In this document: positions 25,405 through 31,684 of the stretch, piece after piece
Layout: each line of letters opens with the position of its first letter
How positions within the stretch are numbered: the first letter of the stretch is position 1
From: Bradyrhizobium uaiense
Lineage (GTDB): Bacteria > Pseudomonadota > Alphaproteobacteria > Rhizobiales > Xanthobacteraceae
Assembly (NCBI RefSeq): GCF_010811875.1
Contig: NZ_VKHP01000066.1
Coordinates: forward strand, 1-36,491
Length of the DNA stretch: 36,491 nt
Reading direction: 5' to 3'
Program-made: the position numbers and the translations under genes
Notes under the pieces: generated by a model
Seen by the model: only the letters and a program-made list of their open reading frames with translations
Databases searched by the model: none
Told to the model about the DNA's origin: nothing

Positions 25405-26213
25405 GCAGCGCGTGCCGTCACTCGCGGAACTGGCGCAATCCGGCGCACCGGATCGGTCCAGGTGATGATCTCGAAGCTGCCGTCCTCATGCTCGGCGAGC
25501 GCGGTGCAGCTCTCCACCCAGTCGCCGCAATTCATGTAGCGGATGCCGTGCTCGTCATGAATCGTCGCATAGTGGATGTGGCCGCAGATCACGCCGTCGC
25601 AGCCGTGACGCCGCGCCTCGCCCGCAAGCGTCGCCTCGAACGCGCCGATGTAGTTCACCGCCTTCTTGACCTTCAGCTTGGCCCATTGCGACAGCGACCA
25701 ATACGGCACGCCGAACATCTTGCGGAAGAAGTTGACGAACCTGTTCATCTGGATCGCGAAGTCGTAGGCCTTGTCGCCGAGATGGGCGAGCCAGCGCGCG
25801 TTCTGCACCACGAGATCGAAGATGTCGCCGTGGATCACGAGGTAGCGCTTGCCGTCGGCGCCGGTGTGGACGGTGTTCTCCACCACATCGATGCCGCCGA
25901 AATGCGTGCCGTAATATTTGCGCAGGAACTCGTCGTGGTTGCCCGGGACGTAGATCACCTTGGCGCCCTTGCGCGCCTTGCGCAGCATCTTCTGCACGAA
26001 ATCGTTGTGGGTCTGCGGCCAGTACCAGTTCGACTTCAGCGCCCAGCCGTCGACGATATCACCAACGAGGTAGATCGTGTCGGCATCGTGAGAGCGGAGG
26101 AAGTCCAGCAGGCGGTCGGCTTGCGAACCGCGGGCTCCGAGATGGACATCGGAGATAAACAAAGTGCGAAAGCGCCGCTCGGGGCTTTCTTCACTCAAGG
26201 AGTCACTTCCCAT
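25401..26213 (-). CDS. LpxH-like metallophosphoesterase, probable PlcP phospholipase C
   Basis: A 270-residue calcineurin-like phosphoesterase. All metal motifs are visible: DVHLGARG (Asp22, His24), GDIVDG (Asp52), GNHDE (Asn92, His93), HGD (His128) and GHIHYA (His212, His214). The family is close to LpxH (UDP-2,3-diacylglucosamine hydrolase), but together with the overlapping glycosyltransferase gene this matches Sinorhizobium PlcP, which degrades membrane phospholipids to diacylglycerol in phosphate starvation. Lack of a signal peptide fits a cytoplasmic-face enzyme. The ATG at 26213 is chosen because the upstream extension looks non-coding; AGG lies 10-12 nt before it. A weak Pho box lies at 26237-26254. 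Confidence 0.8.
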   Translation of the reverse strand: MGSDSLSEESPERRFRTLFISDVHLGARGSQADRLLDFLRSHDADTIYLVGDIVDGWALKSNWYWPQTHNDFVQKMLRKARKGAKVIYVPGNHDEFLRKYYGTHFGGIDVVENTVHTGADGKRYLVIHGDIFDLVVQNARWLAHLGDKAYDFAIQMNRFVNFFRKMFGVPYWSLSQWAKLKVKKAVNYIGAFEATLAGEARRHGCDGVICGHIHYATIHDEHGIRYMNCGDWVESCTALAEHEDGSFEIITWTDPVRRIAPVPRVTARAA

Positions 26214-26236
26214 GCCTCTGCACCTAACAGATTCCT

Positions 26237-26254
26237 GTGACAAGGCGATGACGA
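26237..26254 (-). promoter_or_regulatory. Candidate Pho box upstream of the plcP-like gene
   Basis: On the minus strand TCGTCAT, four bases, TTGTCAC form an 11-bp-period direct repeat close to the PhoB consensus CTGTCAT-N4-CTGTCAT (5 of 7 matches per half). It ends only 23 bp before the start codon, which leaves little room for a -10 element and leader. It fits the predicted phosphate-starvation role but the match is modest. Confidence 0.3.
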
Positions 26255-26432
26255 TCCCCGCGACCCAAGGCCCCACAAACAGTTAACGAGAATCAGCAGT
26301 ACGCCCCTCCACTGCGGATAACAGCGGCGTGCGACAATCTGGCGACATGGTCAGTTGTGGCTGTGTGGAACAGGGATTGTGTTGCACGCAGATCGCGGCG
26401 GAACAGCGCGCAAGGTGCGTAGCCCAGAGCTT

Positions 26433-27230
26433 TCAATAATACTTGTGGAAGTGATGCACTGGCCCATGACCGTGGCCGACGGTGAAGCGATCGGCGGCGG
26501 CGATCGCTGCGGTGATCCACGCCTTGGCGTTGCGCACGGCGGTCTCCATCGCCTCGCCCTTCGCGAGCCCTGCTGCGATCGCCGACGACAGCGAGCAACC
26601 GGTGCCGTGCGTGTTTGATGTGGCGATGCGCGGTGCCGCGAGCGCGATGCTGCGCTCGCCATCGATCAGATAATCGATGCTGTCCGCGCCGTGGCCGTGA
26701 CCGCCCTTGACCAGCACCGCGCGACATCCCATCGCGAGCAGCTGCCTGCCCTGTCGCGCGACGTCGGCCTCGTTCGAGGCAACCGGTTCGTTCAAGAGCG
26801 CCGCCGCTTCCGGCAGGTTCGGCGTGATCAGCGACGCCAGCGGAAACAGTTTGGTCCCCAACGCATCGACGGCCTCGGCGGCAAGCAGCCGATCGCCCGA
26901 CGTTGCGACCATCACCGGGTCGAGCACGATATTGCGCGGCGCCCAGCGCTTCAGCCCATCGGCGATCGCCGCGATCGTCTCGGCCTGCGCCACCATACCG
27001 ATCTTGACCGCATCGACCTTGAGGTCGGAGAACACCGCATCGATCTGGGCAGTGACGAATGACGCCGGCACCGGATGGATGCCGCTGACCCCGGTGGTGT
27101 TCTGCGCGGTCAGCGCGGTGATGGCGGAGGCGCCATAGACCCCGAGCGCGGCAAAGCTCTTGAGGTCGGCCTGGATGCCCGCCCCTCCAGAGGAATCCGA
27201 GCCGGCAATGGTGAGCGCAACCGGCGTCAC
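26433..27230 (-). CDS. thiD: Hydroxymethylpyrimidine/phosphomethylpyrimidine kinase
   Basis: A 265-residue ribokinase-fold enzyme of thiamine biosynthesis that phosphorylates HMP and HMP-P. Motifs are TIAGSDSSGGAGIQADLK at the N-terminus, ALTAQNTTGV, the PVMVATSGDRLL segment and the catalytic-loop sequence NTHGTGCSLSSAIAA with its Asn-Thr-His-Gly-Thr-Gly-Cys pattern. A His-rich tail (HGHGPVHHFHKYY) ends it. The start is GTG at 27230 with weak upstream support. It is a lone thi gene here; no TPP riboswitch pattern is seen upstream. The divergent neighbour starts 184 bp away. Confidence 0.93.
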   Translation of the reverse strand: MTPVALTIAGSDSSGGAGIQADLKSFAALGVYGASAITALTAQNTTGVSGIHPVPASFVTAQIDAVFSDLKVDAVKIGMVAQAETIAAIADGLKRWAPRNIVLDPVMVATSGDRLLAAEAVDALGTKLFPLASLITPNLPEAAALLNEPVASNEADVARQGRQLLAMGCRAVLVKGGHGHGADSIDYLIDGERSIALAAPRIATSNTHGTGCSLSSAIAAGLAKGEAMETAVRNAKAWITAAIAAADRFTVGHGHGPVHHFHKYY

Positions 27231-27413
27231 CTTGCAGCACCGGCGATCGACAGGAATGAGACCGTCACGATTGAGACCATAGGCCTGTCCTAGCCCGGCC
27301 GCCCATCGGCGGCAAGTTCGCCTGACTTTACCGCGAGTTGGCCCCCTCTTGCCCCCTTGCGTCGGCTGCCGGTTTTGGGCCTATAGTCGCGGAAATCCCC
27401 GGAGACGACTTTG

Positions 27414-27659
27414 ATGGTTCCTTTCTTCGTCCAGATCAAATGCAAACTCGGCCAGTCCTACACCGTCGCCAACGCGCTGGCGGAAGCCGAGATTGCGTCC
27501 GAGATCTATTCCACCGCGGGCAATTACGATCTCCTGGTCAAGTTCTACGTCGACCACGACACCGACATCGGCCATTTCATCAACGAGAAGGTTCAGGTGA
27601 TCCCGGGCATCCAGGACACCCTCACCATCATCACCTTCAAGGCGTTCGGCGCGAAGTAG
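27414..27659 (+). CDS. Stand-alone Lrp/AsnC ligand-binding (RAM) domain protein
   Basis: An 81-residue protein that is only the RAM (ACT-like) ligand-binding domain of the Lrp/AsnC family, with VQIKCKLGQSYTVANALAEAEIASEIYSTAGNYDLLVKFYVD and TIITFKAFG. It lacks the helix-turn-helix DNA-binding domain, so it probably senses amino acids or modifies other proteins by oligomerising. The ATG at 27414 has GGAG (27401-27404) 9 nt upstream; a TTG just before it is not needed. Such short RAM proteins are widespread in alphaproteobacteria. Confidence 0.88.
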   Translation: MVPFFVQIKCKLGQSYTVANALAEAEIASEIYSTAGNYDLLVKFYVDHDTDIGHFINEKVQVIPGIQDTLTIITFKAFGAK

Positions 27660-27671
27660 AGCAGCGATCTT

Positions 27672-27693
27672 CGTCCCTGCCCAATTGGGGACG
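27672..27693. terminator. Small hairpin between convergent genes
   Basis: CGTCCC (27672-27677) pairs with GGGACG (27688-27693) around a CCAATTGG-containing loop, between the RAM protein and TetR genes. No U-tract follows, so termination is tentative. Confidence 0.3.
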
Positions 27694-27700
27694 CGCGCCG

Positions 27701-28306
27701 CTAGGCGGCCGGCGCGGAGTCGATCAGCGCTTTGAGGAACGTGACGACGATCCGGCCGCTGCGACTCACTTCGCCGCCCCTCGACAGGAGCGCCATGCCG
27801 CGGCCCAACGCGATGAAGCCGGTGGCGATCTCGACGGGATCGGCCGGTGCCTGCTTGCCGAGCAACTCGAACAGGCGCGAGACCAGCACGCCAAGGGCAC
27901 GGCGGTGCTTGCGGTTGAGTTCGTTATAGCCTTGCGCGAATGTCGGACTGCGTAGCGCCTGCAATTGCAGCTCGATCGCCAGCACGGCAAACCCGGGATC
28001 CGAGTTGGCGGTGGCGGCCCATTTTTCGAGGCCCGCCATCACCTTCGCAGGCTCGCTCGACGTCTGTCCCAATACGCTTTCGATTTTTGCTCGCTCTTCG
28101 GATTGGTGCCGCTGCACCAGTTCCAGGAGGATCGCCTCCTTGTCGGGAAAATTCGAATAGAACGCGCCCTGCGAAAATCCGGCCGCGTCGGCGATATCGC
28201 GCACGGAGGCCTGCGCAAACCCCTTCTTGATGATCTCCTCGCGCGCAGCCTCGATCAGGAGGTTCTTCGTACGGGCCTGACTTTCCTCGCGATTTAGCCT
28301 GGGCAA
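27701..28306 (-). CDS. TetR-family transcriptional regulator
   Basis: A 201-residue TetR protein. The N-terminal HTH reads LLIEAAREEIIKKGFAQASVRDIADAAGFSQGAFYSNFPDKEAIL (residues about 17-61), and the helical C-terminal domain would bind a small ligand. The start is TTG at 28306, supported by AGGAG at 28316-28320 nine bases upstream; no ATG matches the family start. It is divergent from the membrane protein and DoxX-like genes across an AT-rich, dyad-rich 125-bp gap, so autoregulation and control of those genes is the likely arrangement. The inducer is unknown. Confidence 0.9.
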   Translation of the reverse strand: MPRLNREESQARTKNLLIEAAREEIIKKGFAQASVRDIADAAGFSQGAFYSNFPDKEAILLELVQRHQSEERAKIESVLGQTSSEPAKVMAGLEKWAATANSDPGFAVLAIELQLQALRSPTFAQGYNELNRKHRRALGVLVSRLFELLGKQAPADPVEIATGFIALGRGMALLSRGGEVSRSGRIVVTFLKALIDSAPAA

Positions 28307-28325
28307 CGGATTGGGCTCCTGAATC

Positions 28326-28391
28326 TACAAATATCGATTGATTTTCAGATACCAAATGATATCTGTTTTCAGATAGCAGTCGGTATTTGTA
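28326..28391. promoter_or_regulatory. AT-rich divergent promoter with nested TetR operator candidates
   Basis: Outer arms TACAAATA (28326-28333) and TATTTGTA (28384-28391) are exact reverse complements. Inside are CAGATA (28346-28351), TATCTG (28360-28365) and CAGATA (28370-28375), which form two overlapping dyads. The stretch is far more AT-rich than its surroundings and lies between the divergent tetR and membrane-protein genes. Confidence 0.55.
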
Positions 28392-28431
28392 AATCAGCGT
28401 GTCGGACGGACGCGCGAGGAGCAGCTATATC

Positions 28432-29107
28432 ATGCAGAGCAGTCCATTGGACCGTACGCTCGCCATTCTGGCGACGCTGGCGGCGTTGACTGTCGCCATC
28501 ATGGTGGTCGGCATCCTCACCACCAGGGGTTCGCAGGACGTCTTCCAGAGTGCCCGCTCCGTCGAGGCCTATGGCGCGTATCTGCAGACCCCCCTGGTGC
28601 CGTTCGGCCTGCGGCTCAATCTCGGGCTCGACAACCTCTTCATGATCTTTTACGGCGCATTTTTCATCGTGCTGGCGGCCCGGCTGCGCCCGATCCTGGA
28701 CCCCTATCTGCTGGGCACAGCGCTCGCGTCCATGATGCTCACGGTTATCCTCGATTGCGTCGAGAACCACCACATCATGACCATGGTGCATGCGATCCAG
28801 AACGGATTGCCGCTGTCGCCGGGCGACGGCGAGTTTCAGATGGTCGCCTCTCAGGTCAAGTTTCACGCCAGCTATCTCGCAGCCTTGCTGTTCTCGTTCG
28901 GCTTCCTGCAGTTCGGCAGGCTCGGCAGGACCATCGCGGCAGTGCTGTGGTGCTACATCCCCTTCGGGATACTGATTTCGGTCACGCCGGTGGCGGCAGG
29001 CCAAGGCGCTGATCCTGGGACGGACGATCTTCTTCATCTTTGCCTTCATCCTGTCCGCCGTCCTGTTCGCTTCACAGGCCCAAAACCACGCTCGGAACAG
29101 CCAATAA
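28432..29107 (+). pseudogene. Frameshifted polytopic membrane protein
   Basis: The 5' part encodes about 187 residues with hydrophobic helices near 8-30, 67-84, 91-110, 146-162 and 167-187. The frame then turns polar, but from 28994 the next frame (+1) continues with a membrane-like segment, ARQAKALILGRTIFFIFAFILSAVLFASQ, and a natural stop at 29105-29107. An extra base within 28990-29000 (GTGGCGGCAGG) would explain it. As it stands the original frame runs into the DoxX-like gene. AGGAG (28417-28421) precedes the ATG. I do not recognise the family. It may be a real pseudogene or a sequencing error. Confidence 0.7.
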
Positions 29108-29127
29108 CCAGCCCGGAGGATCCCCCG

Positions 29128-29481
29128 ATGCCGATCACGATGGTCTCGATTGCCGGAAGAAGCCTGCTCGCATTGCTGTTCATCCTTGCCGGTGCAGCCA
29201 AGATCGCTGGCCCGAAGCCGTTCCTCGACCACATGGCGGCACACCATATTCCCGGCTTGCTGCTGCCGCTGGTCATCGCGCTCGAGCTTGGTGCAGGCTT
29301 GGCGTTGCTGATCGGCTGGCAGTCATCGTTCGCTGCCGCCGCGCTGGCGCTGTTTTGTCTCGCGACCGCGTTCGGGTTTCACCTCGACCTCGCCGACAAG
29401 GCCGAACGAACGCTATTCTTCAAGGACCTCGCGATTGCCGGTGGCTTGATGGTCATTGCTGCCAGTGCGTGGCGCGGATAG
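29128..29481 (+). CDS. DoxX-like four-helix membrane protein
   Basis: A 117-residue protein with four membrane helices typical of the DoxX family: SLLALLFILAGAAKIAGPKPF, LLLPLVIALELGAGLALLIGW, AAAALALFCLATAFGFHLD and FKDLAIAGGLMVIAAS. The LAG-x-x-K and LE-x-G-x-G signatures fit. Members are inner-membrane proteins of uncertain role in quinone or redox stress. It has its own GGAGG (29116-29120), 7 nt before the ATG, so it is a separate gene even though the frameshifted upstream frame reads into it. Probably co-transcribed with that gene under the TetR regulator. Confidence 0.88.
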   Translation: MPITMVSIAGRSLLALLFILAGAAKIAGPKPFLDHMAAHHIPGLLLPLVIALELGAGLALLIGWQSSFAAAALALFCLATAFGFHLDLADKAERTLFFKDLAIAGGLMVIAASAWRG

Positions 29482-29505
29482 CAGGCCGCGCATCACCCGG
29501 CGCAA

Positions 29506-30444
29506 TCAGGAAGGATCAGTCTTGTCCGCCTTGCGCACGGGCTTCGGCGGTCCCTCGACGGGCGGCAACGACTTGATGTACTCGGCGATCGCGTCGCGAT
29601 CGGTCGGCGGGAGCTGCGAGGTGTTGCGGATCACGCGCACCATCGATCCGCCGGCGCTATCGCCGTCCGGCGTCTGTCCGCTCTCGAGGAAATAGGCGAC
29701 ATCCTTCACGCTCCAGTCCGAGAGTCCCCTCGGTGTGATGTTCGGCACCCAGCCCTCGCCCTCCGGATTCGGGCCGCCCGCGAAGCGCTGCGAGCTGACG
29801 ATGCCGCCGAGGAAATTCCGCGGGCTGTGACACTCGGCGCAATGGCCGAGGCTGTTGACGAGATAGGCGCCGCGATACCAATGCGCCGAGCGGCTTGCAT
29901 CGGCGACGAACGGCTTGCCGTCCATGAACAGGAATTTCCAGACGCCGACATTACGCCTGATGCCAAAGGGAAACGGCACATCGTGGTCGCGCACCTTGCC
30001 GGCGACCGGCGGCAGGGTCTTCAGATAGGCGAACAGGTCGCGCACATCGTTGACCCTGGCGTGCTGATAGGACGTATAGGGAAACGCCGGAAAATAGTGC
30101 GTCCCCGACGGCGAGGTGCCCTTCATGACCGCGGTGACGAAATCAGCCTCGCTCCAGCGGCCGATGCCGTCGTTGGGGTCGGGCGAGATGTTCGGCGCGT
30201 AGAAGGTGCCGAACGGCGAAGGTATCGCGAGCCCGCCGCCGAGCCTGGTGCGGTCATCCTGCTTCGGCACGGCATGACAGGAGGAACATCCCCCGGCATT
30301 GAACGTTGTGAGCCCGTTGGCCAGATTGGGCTGATAGGCCGGCAACGCGCTCGCAGCAACGGTCGCGGGGATCGTCAGCCACCAGAACACGCCGAAGGCG
30401 GTCAGGCTGGCGAGGCCGGCCAGGAAAAGAATTCGTCGCAACAT
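29506..30444 (-). CDS. Diheme c-type cytochrome (alcohol-dehydrogenase-subunit-like)
   Basis: A 312-residue exported cytochrome with an N-terminal membrane anchor or signal (residues 4-24) and two CxxCH haem sites: CSSCH at 53-57 and CAECH at 202-206. Likely axial Met ligands include those near residues 174 and 277. The layout (two cytochrome c domains, HYFPAFPYTSYQHARVNDVRDLFAYLKTLPPV) resembles subunit II of membrane-bound alcohol/aldehyde dehydrogenases. No dehydrogenase gene is adjacent, so its electron donor is unknown. The ATG at 30444 has only a weak GGTGA upstream. It is divergent from the CHRD gene. Confidence 0.9.
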   Translation of the reverse strand: MLRRILFLAGLASLTAFGVFWWLTIPATVAASALPAYQPNLANGLTTFNAGGCSSCHAVPKQDDRTRLGGGLAIPSPFGTFYAPNISPDPNDGIGRWSEADFVTAVMKGTSPSGTHYFPAFPYTSYQHARVNDVRDLFAYLKTLPPVAGKVRDHDVPFPFGIRRNVGVWKFLFMDGKPFVADASRSAHWYRGAYLVNSLGHCAECHSPRNFLGGIVSSQRFAGGPNPEGEGWVPNITPRGLSDWSVKDVAYFLESGQTPDGDSAGGSMVRVIRNTSQLPPTDRDAIAEYIKSLPPVEGPPKPVRKADKTDPS

Positions 30445-30543
30445 TCACCGATCCGTCATTGGTCGCTTCAGCGTATCAACCAGTATGATGACAAGTACTC
30501 GTACAAGCTCTCATCAAATTTGCCGCACCTCACGATCATTTTG

Positions 30544-30568
30544 GGAATAAATCGCCGATGCGGCTGTT
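30544..30568 (+). promoter_or_regulatory. Possible EcfG-type promoter for the CHRD gene
   Basis: GGAAT, 16 bases, TGTT resembles the alphaproteobacterial general-stress sigma (EcfG) promoter GGAAC-N16/17-CGTT with two mismatches. It lies 43 bp before the CHRD start codon, a sensible distance. Confidence 0.3.
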
Positions 30569-30611
30569 GAAGACTGCAACCGTCCTGTGACGTCAAAAGG
30601 GGAGGAGAACC

Positions 30612-31034
30612 ATGCCAAACAAGACCTTGCTAGCCACGCTGACACTCGGCGCCGCCATCGCCCTCGCCGGTCCGGCCTTCGCCGAGAAGCTGCACGCCAA
30701 GCTGGACGGGAAGTCCGAAGTACCCGCAAACACCAGCGCCGGCACCGGCACTGCCGACATCGACTACGATGCCGCCAGCAAGAAGCTGACCTGGAAACTG
30801 ACCTATTCCGGCCTCTCGGGCCCCGCCACTGCCGCGCATTTCCACGGCCCGGCCGAGGCAGGCAAGAATTCCGGTGTCGCAGTCGCGATCCCGAACGCGA
30901 CGTCGAGCCCGGCCGAAGGCAGCGCAACGCTGACCGACGCGCAGGCCGCCGACCTCCTCGCCGGCAAGTACTACGTCAACGTCCACACCGCGGCCAACCC
31001 GGGTGGCGAGATCCGCGGCCAGGTCACGAAGTAA
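30612..31034 (+). CDS. Secreted CHRD domain protein
   Basis: A 140-residue protein with a signal peptide (1-24, ending GPAFA) followed by one CHRD domain. Landmarks are LDGKSEVPANTSAGTGTADIDYD, LTYSGLSGPATAAHFHGPA, and YYVNVHTAANPGGEIRGQV at the end. CHRD was named from chordin; bacterial members are small periplasmic proteins of unknown role. GGGGAGGAG (30599-30607) sits just before the ATG, a very strong ribosome binding site. A terminator hairpin follows at 31092. Confidence 0.9.
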   Translation: MPNKTLLATLTLGAAIALAGPAFAEKLHAKLDGKSEVPANTSAGTGTADIDYDAASKKLTWKLTYSGLSGPATAAHFHGPAEAGKNSGVAVAIPNATSSPAEGSATLTDAQAADLLAGKYYVNVHTAANPGGEIRGQVTK

Positions 31035-31087
31035 TTCCTGACGCAGGAATTCCTCGCACGTTCACTCCAACAAGAAACGGCCGACAC

Positions 31088-31121
31088 AAAAAAGGGCGGA
31101 CGCCTCAAAGCGTCCGCCCTT
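31088..31121 (-). terminator. Strong terminator of the c'-type cytochrome gene (bidirectional)
   Basis: The 12-bp stem AAGGGCGGACGC (31092-31103) / GCGTCCGCCCTT (31110-31121) has a 6-nt loop. On the minus strand it is followed by six Us, 14 bp after the cytochrome stop codon. On the plus strand it could also end the CHRD transcript, but without a U-tract there. Confidence 0.9.
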
Positions 31122-31134
31122 CTCGTTCGCCCGA

Positions 31135-31581
31135 TCAGCCCTTCTTGAGGCGATAGGTCTCGTGGCAGCCGCCGCACTGCTTGCCGATGACAGTCAGCTC
31201 CGCCTTCAGCGTGTCGACATCCTTGATCTTGCCCTTGGCATCAGTGACGGACTTGGCATAGCTCGCGATGTGCTGTTCGAAGCCGGCCTTGTCTTCCCAT
31301 ATCTTCGGTCCGGCCGAGTAGTCGCCATCCGTCTTCAGTCCCTTGGAGCTTTCCGGGAACAGCGTCGGCAGCTTCTTGGCGGTGTCTTCGAACTTCGCCA
31401 GCGCGGCGTCGACGGTTGCCTGGTCATAGGGCTTCTCGCCCTTGATCATGGCGCCGAGCGCGCCGGCGTTCTTGCCGGTTTCCTTCATCTGGGCCTGGGT
31501 CAGCTTGACCTGATTCTGGTCGGCTACGACCGCACCGGCACTCAAGGCAAGCATCGCAGCAACGACGACAATCCGCTTCAT
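31135..31581 (-). CDS. c'/c556-type cytochrome
   Basis: A 148-residue exported monohaem cytochrome. After a signal peptide (ending AVVA) comes a four-helix bundle, with the haem site CGGCH close to the C-terminus, which marks the c'/c556 family. These are periplasmic electron carriers or NO/CO-binding proteins. The ATG at 31581 is preferred, with GAGGGG 8 nt upstream; a TTG two codons earlier is a poorer start. The gene lies between convergent CHRD and co-oriented coxL-like genes, 97 bp downstream of the latter's hairpin. Confidence 0.9.
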   Translation of the reverse strand: MKRIVVVAAMLALSAGAVVADQNQVKLTQAQMKETGKNAGALGAMIKGEKPYDQATVDAALAKFEDTAKKLPTLFPESSKGLKTDGDYSAGPKIWEDKAGFEQHIASYAKSVTDAKGKIKDVDTLKAELTVIGKQCGGCHETYRLKKG

Positions 31582-31648
31582 CGACAAAACCCCTCAATTC
31601 CGCTCTGTCCCGGTCCGCAGGTGCGCGGCCGGTCTGGTTTGCAAACAC

Positions 31649-31676
31649 CGCAGACGGAATCTTCATTCCGCCTGCG
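31649..31676 (-). terminator. Hairpin after the coxL-like gene
   Basis: CGCAGACGGAAT (31649-31660) pairs with ATTCCGCCTGCG (31665-31676), one mismatch in 12, around a 4-nt loop. On the minus strand it begins 8 bp past the coxL-like stop codon and is followed by GTGTTTG. It is a probable terminator. Confidence 0.65.
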
Positions 31677-31684
31677 ACAATTTA

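Noticed and set aside
27231..27413. Possible TPP riboswitch upstream of thiD
   Set aside because: No CTGAGA or other conserved THI-box core is visible on the minus strand.
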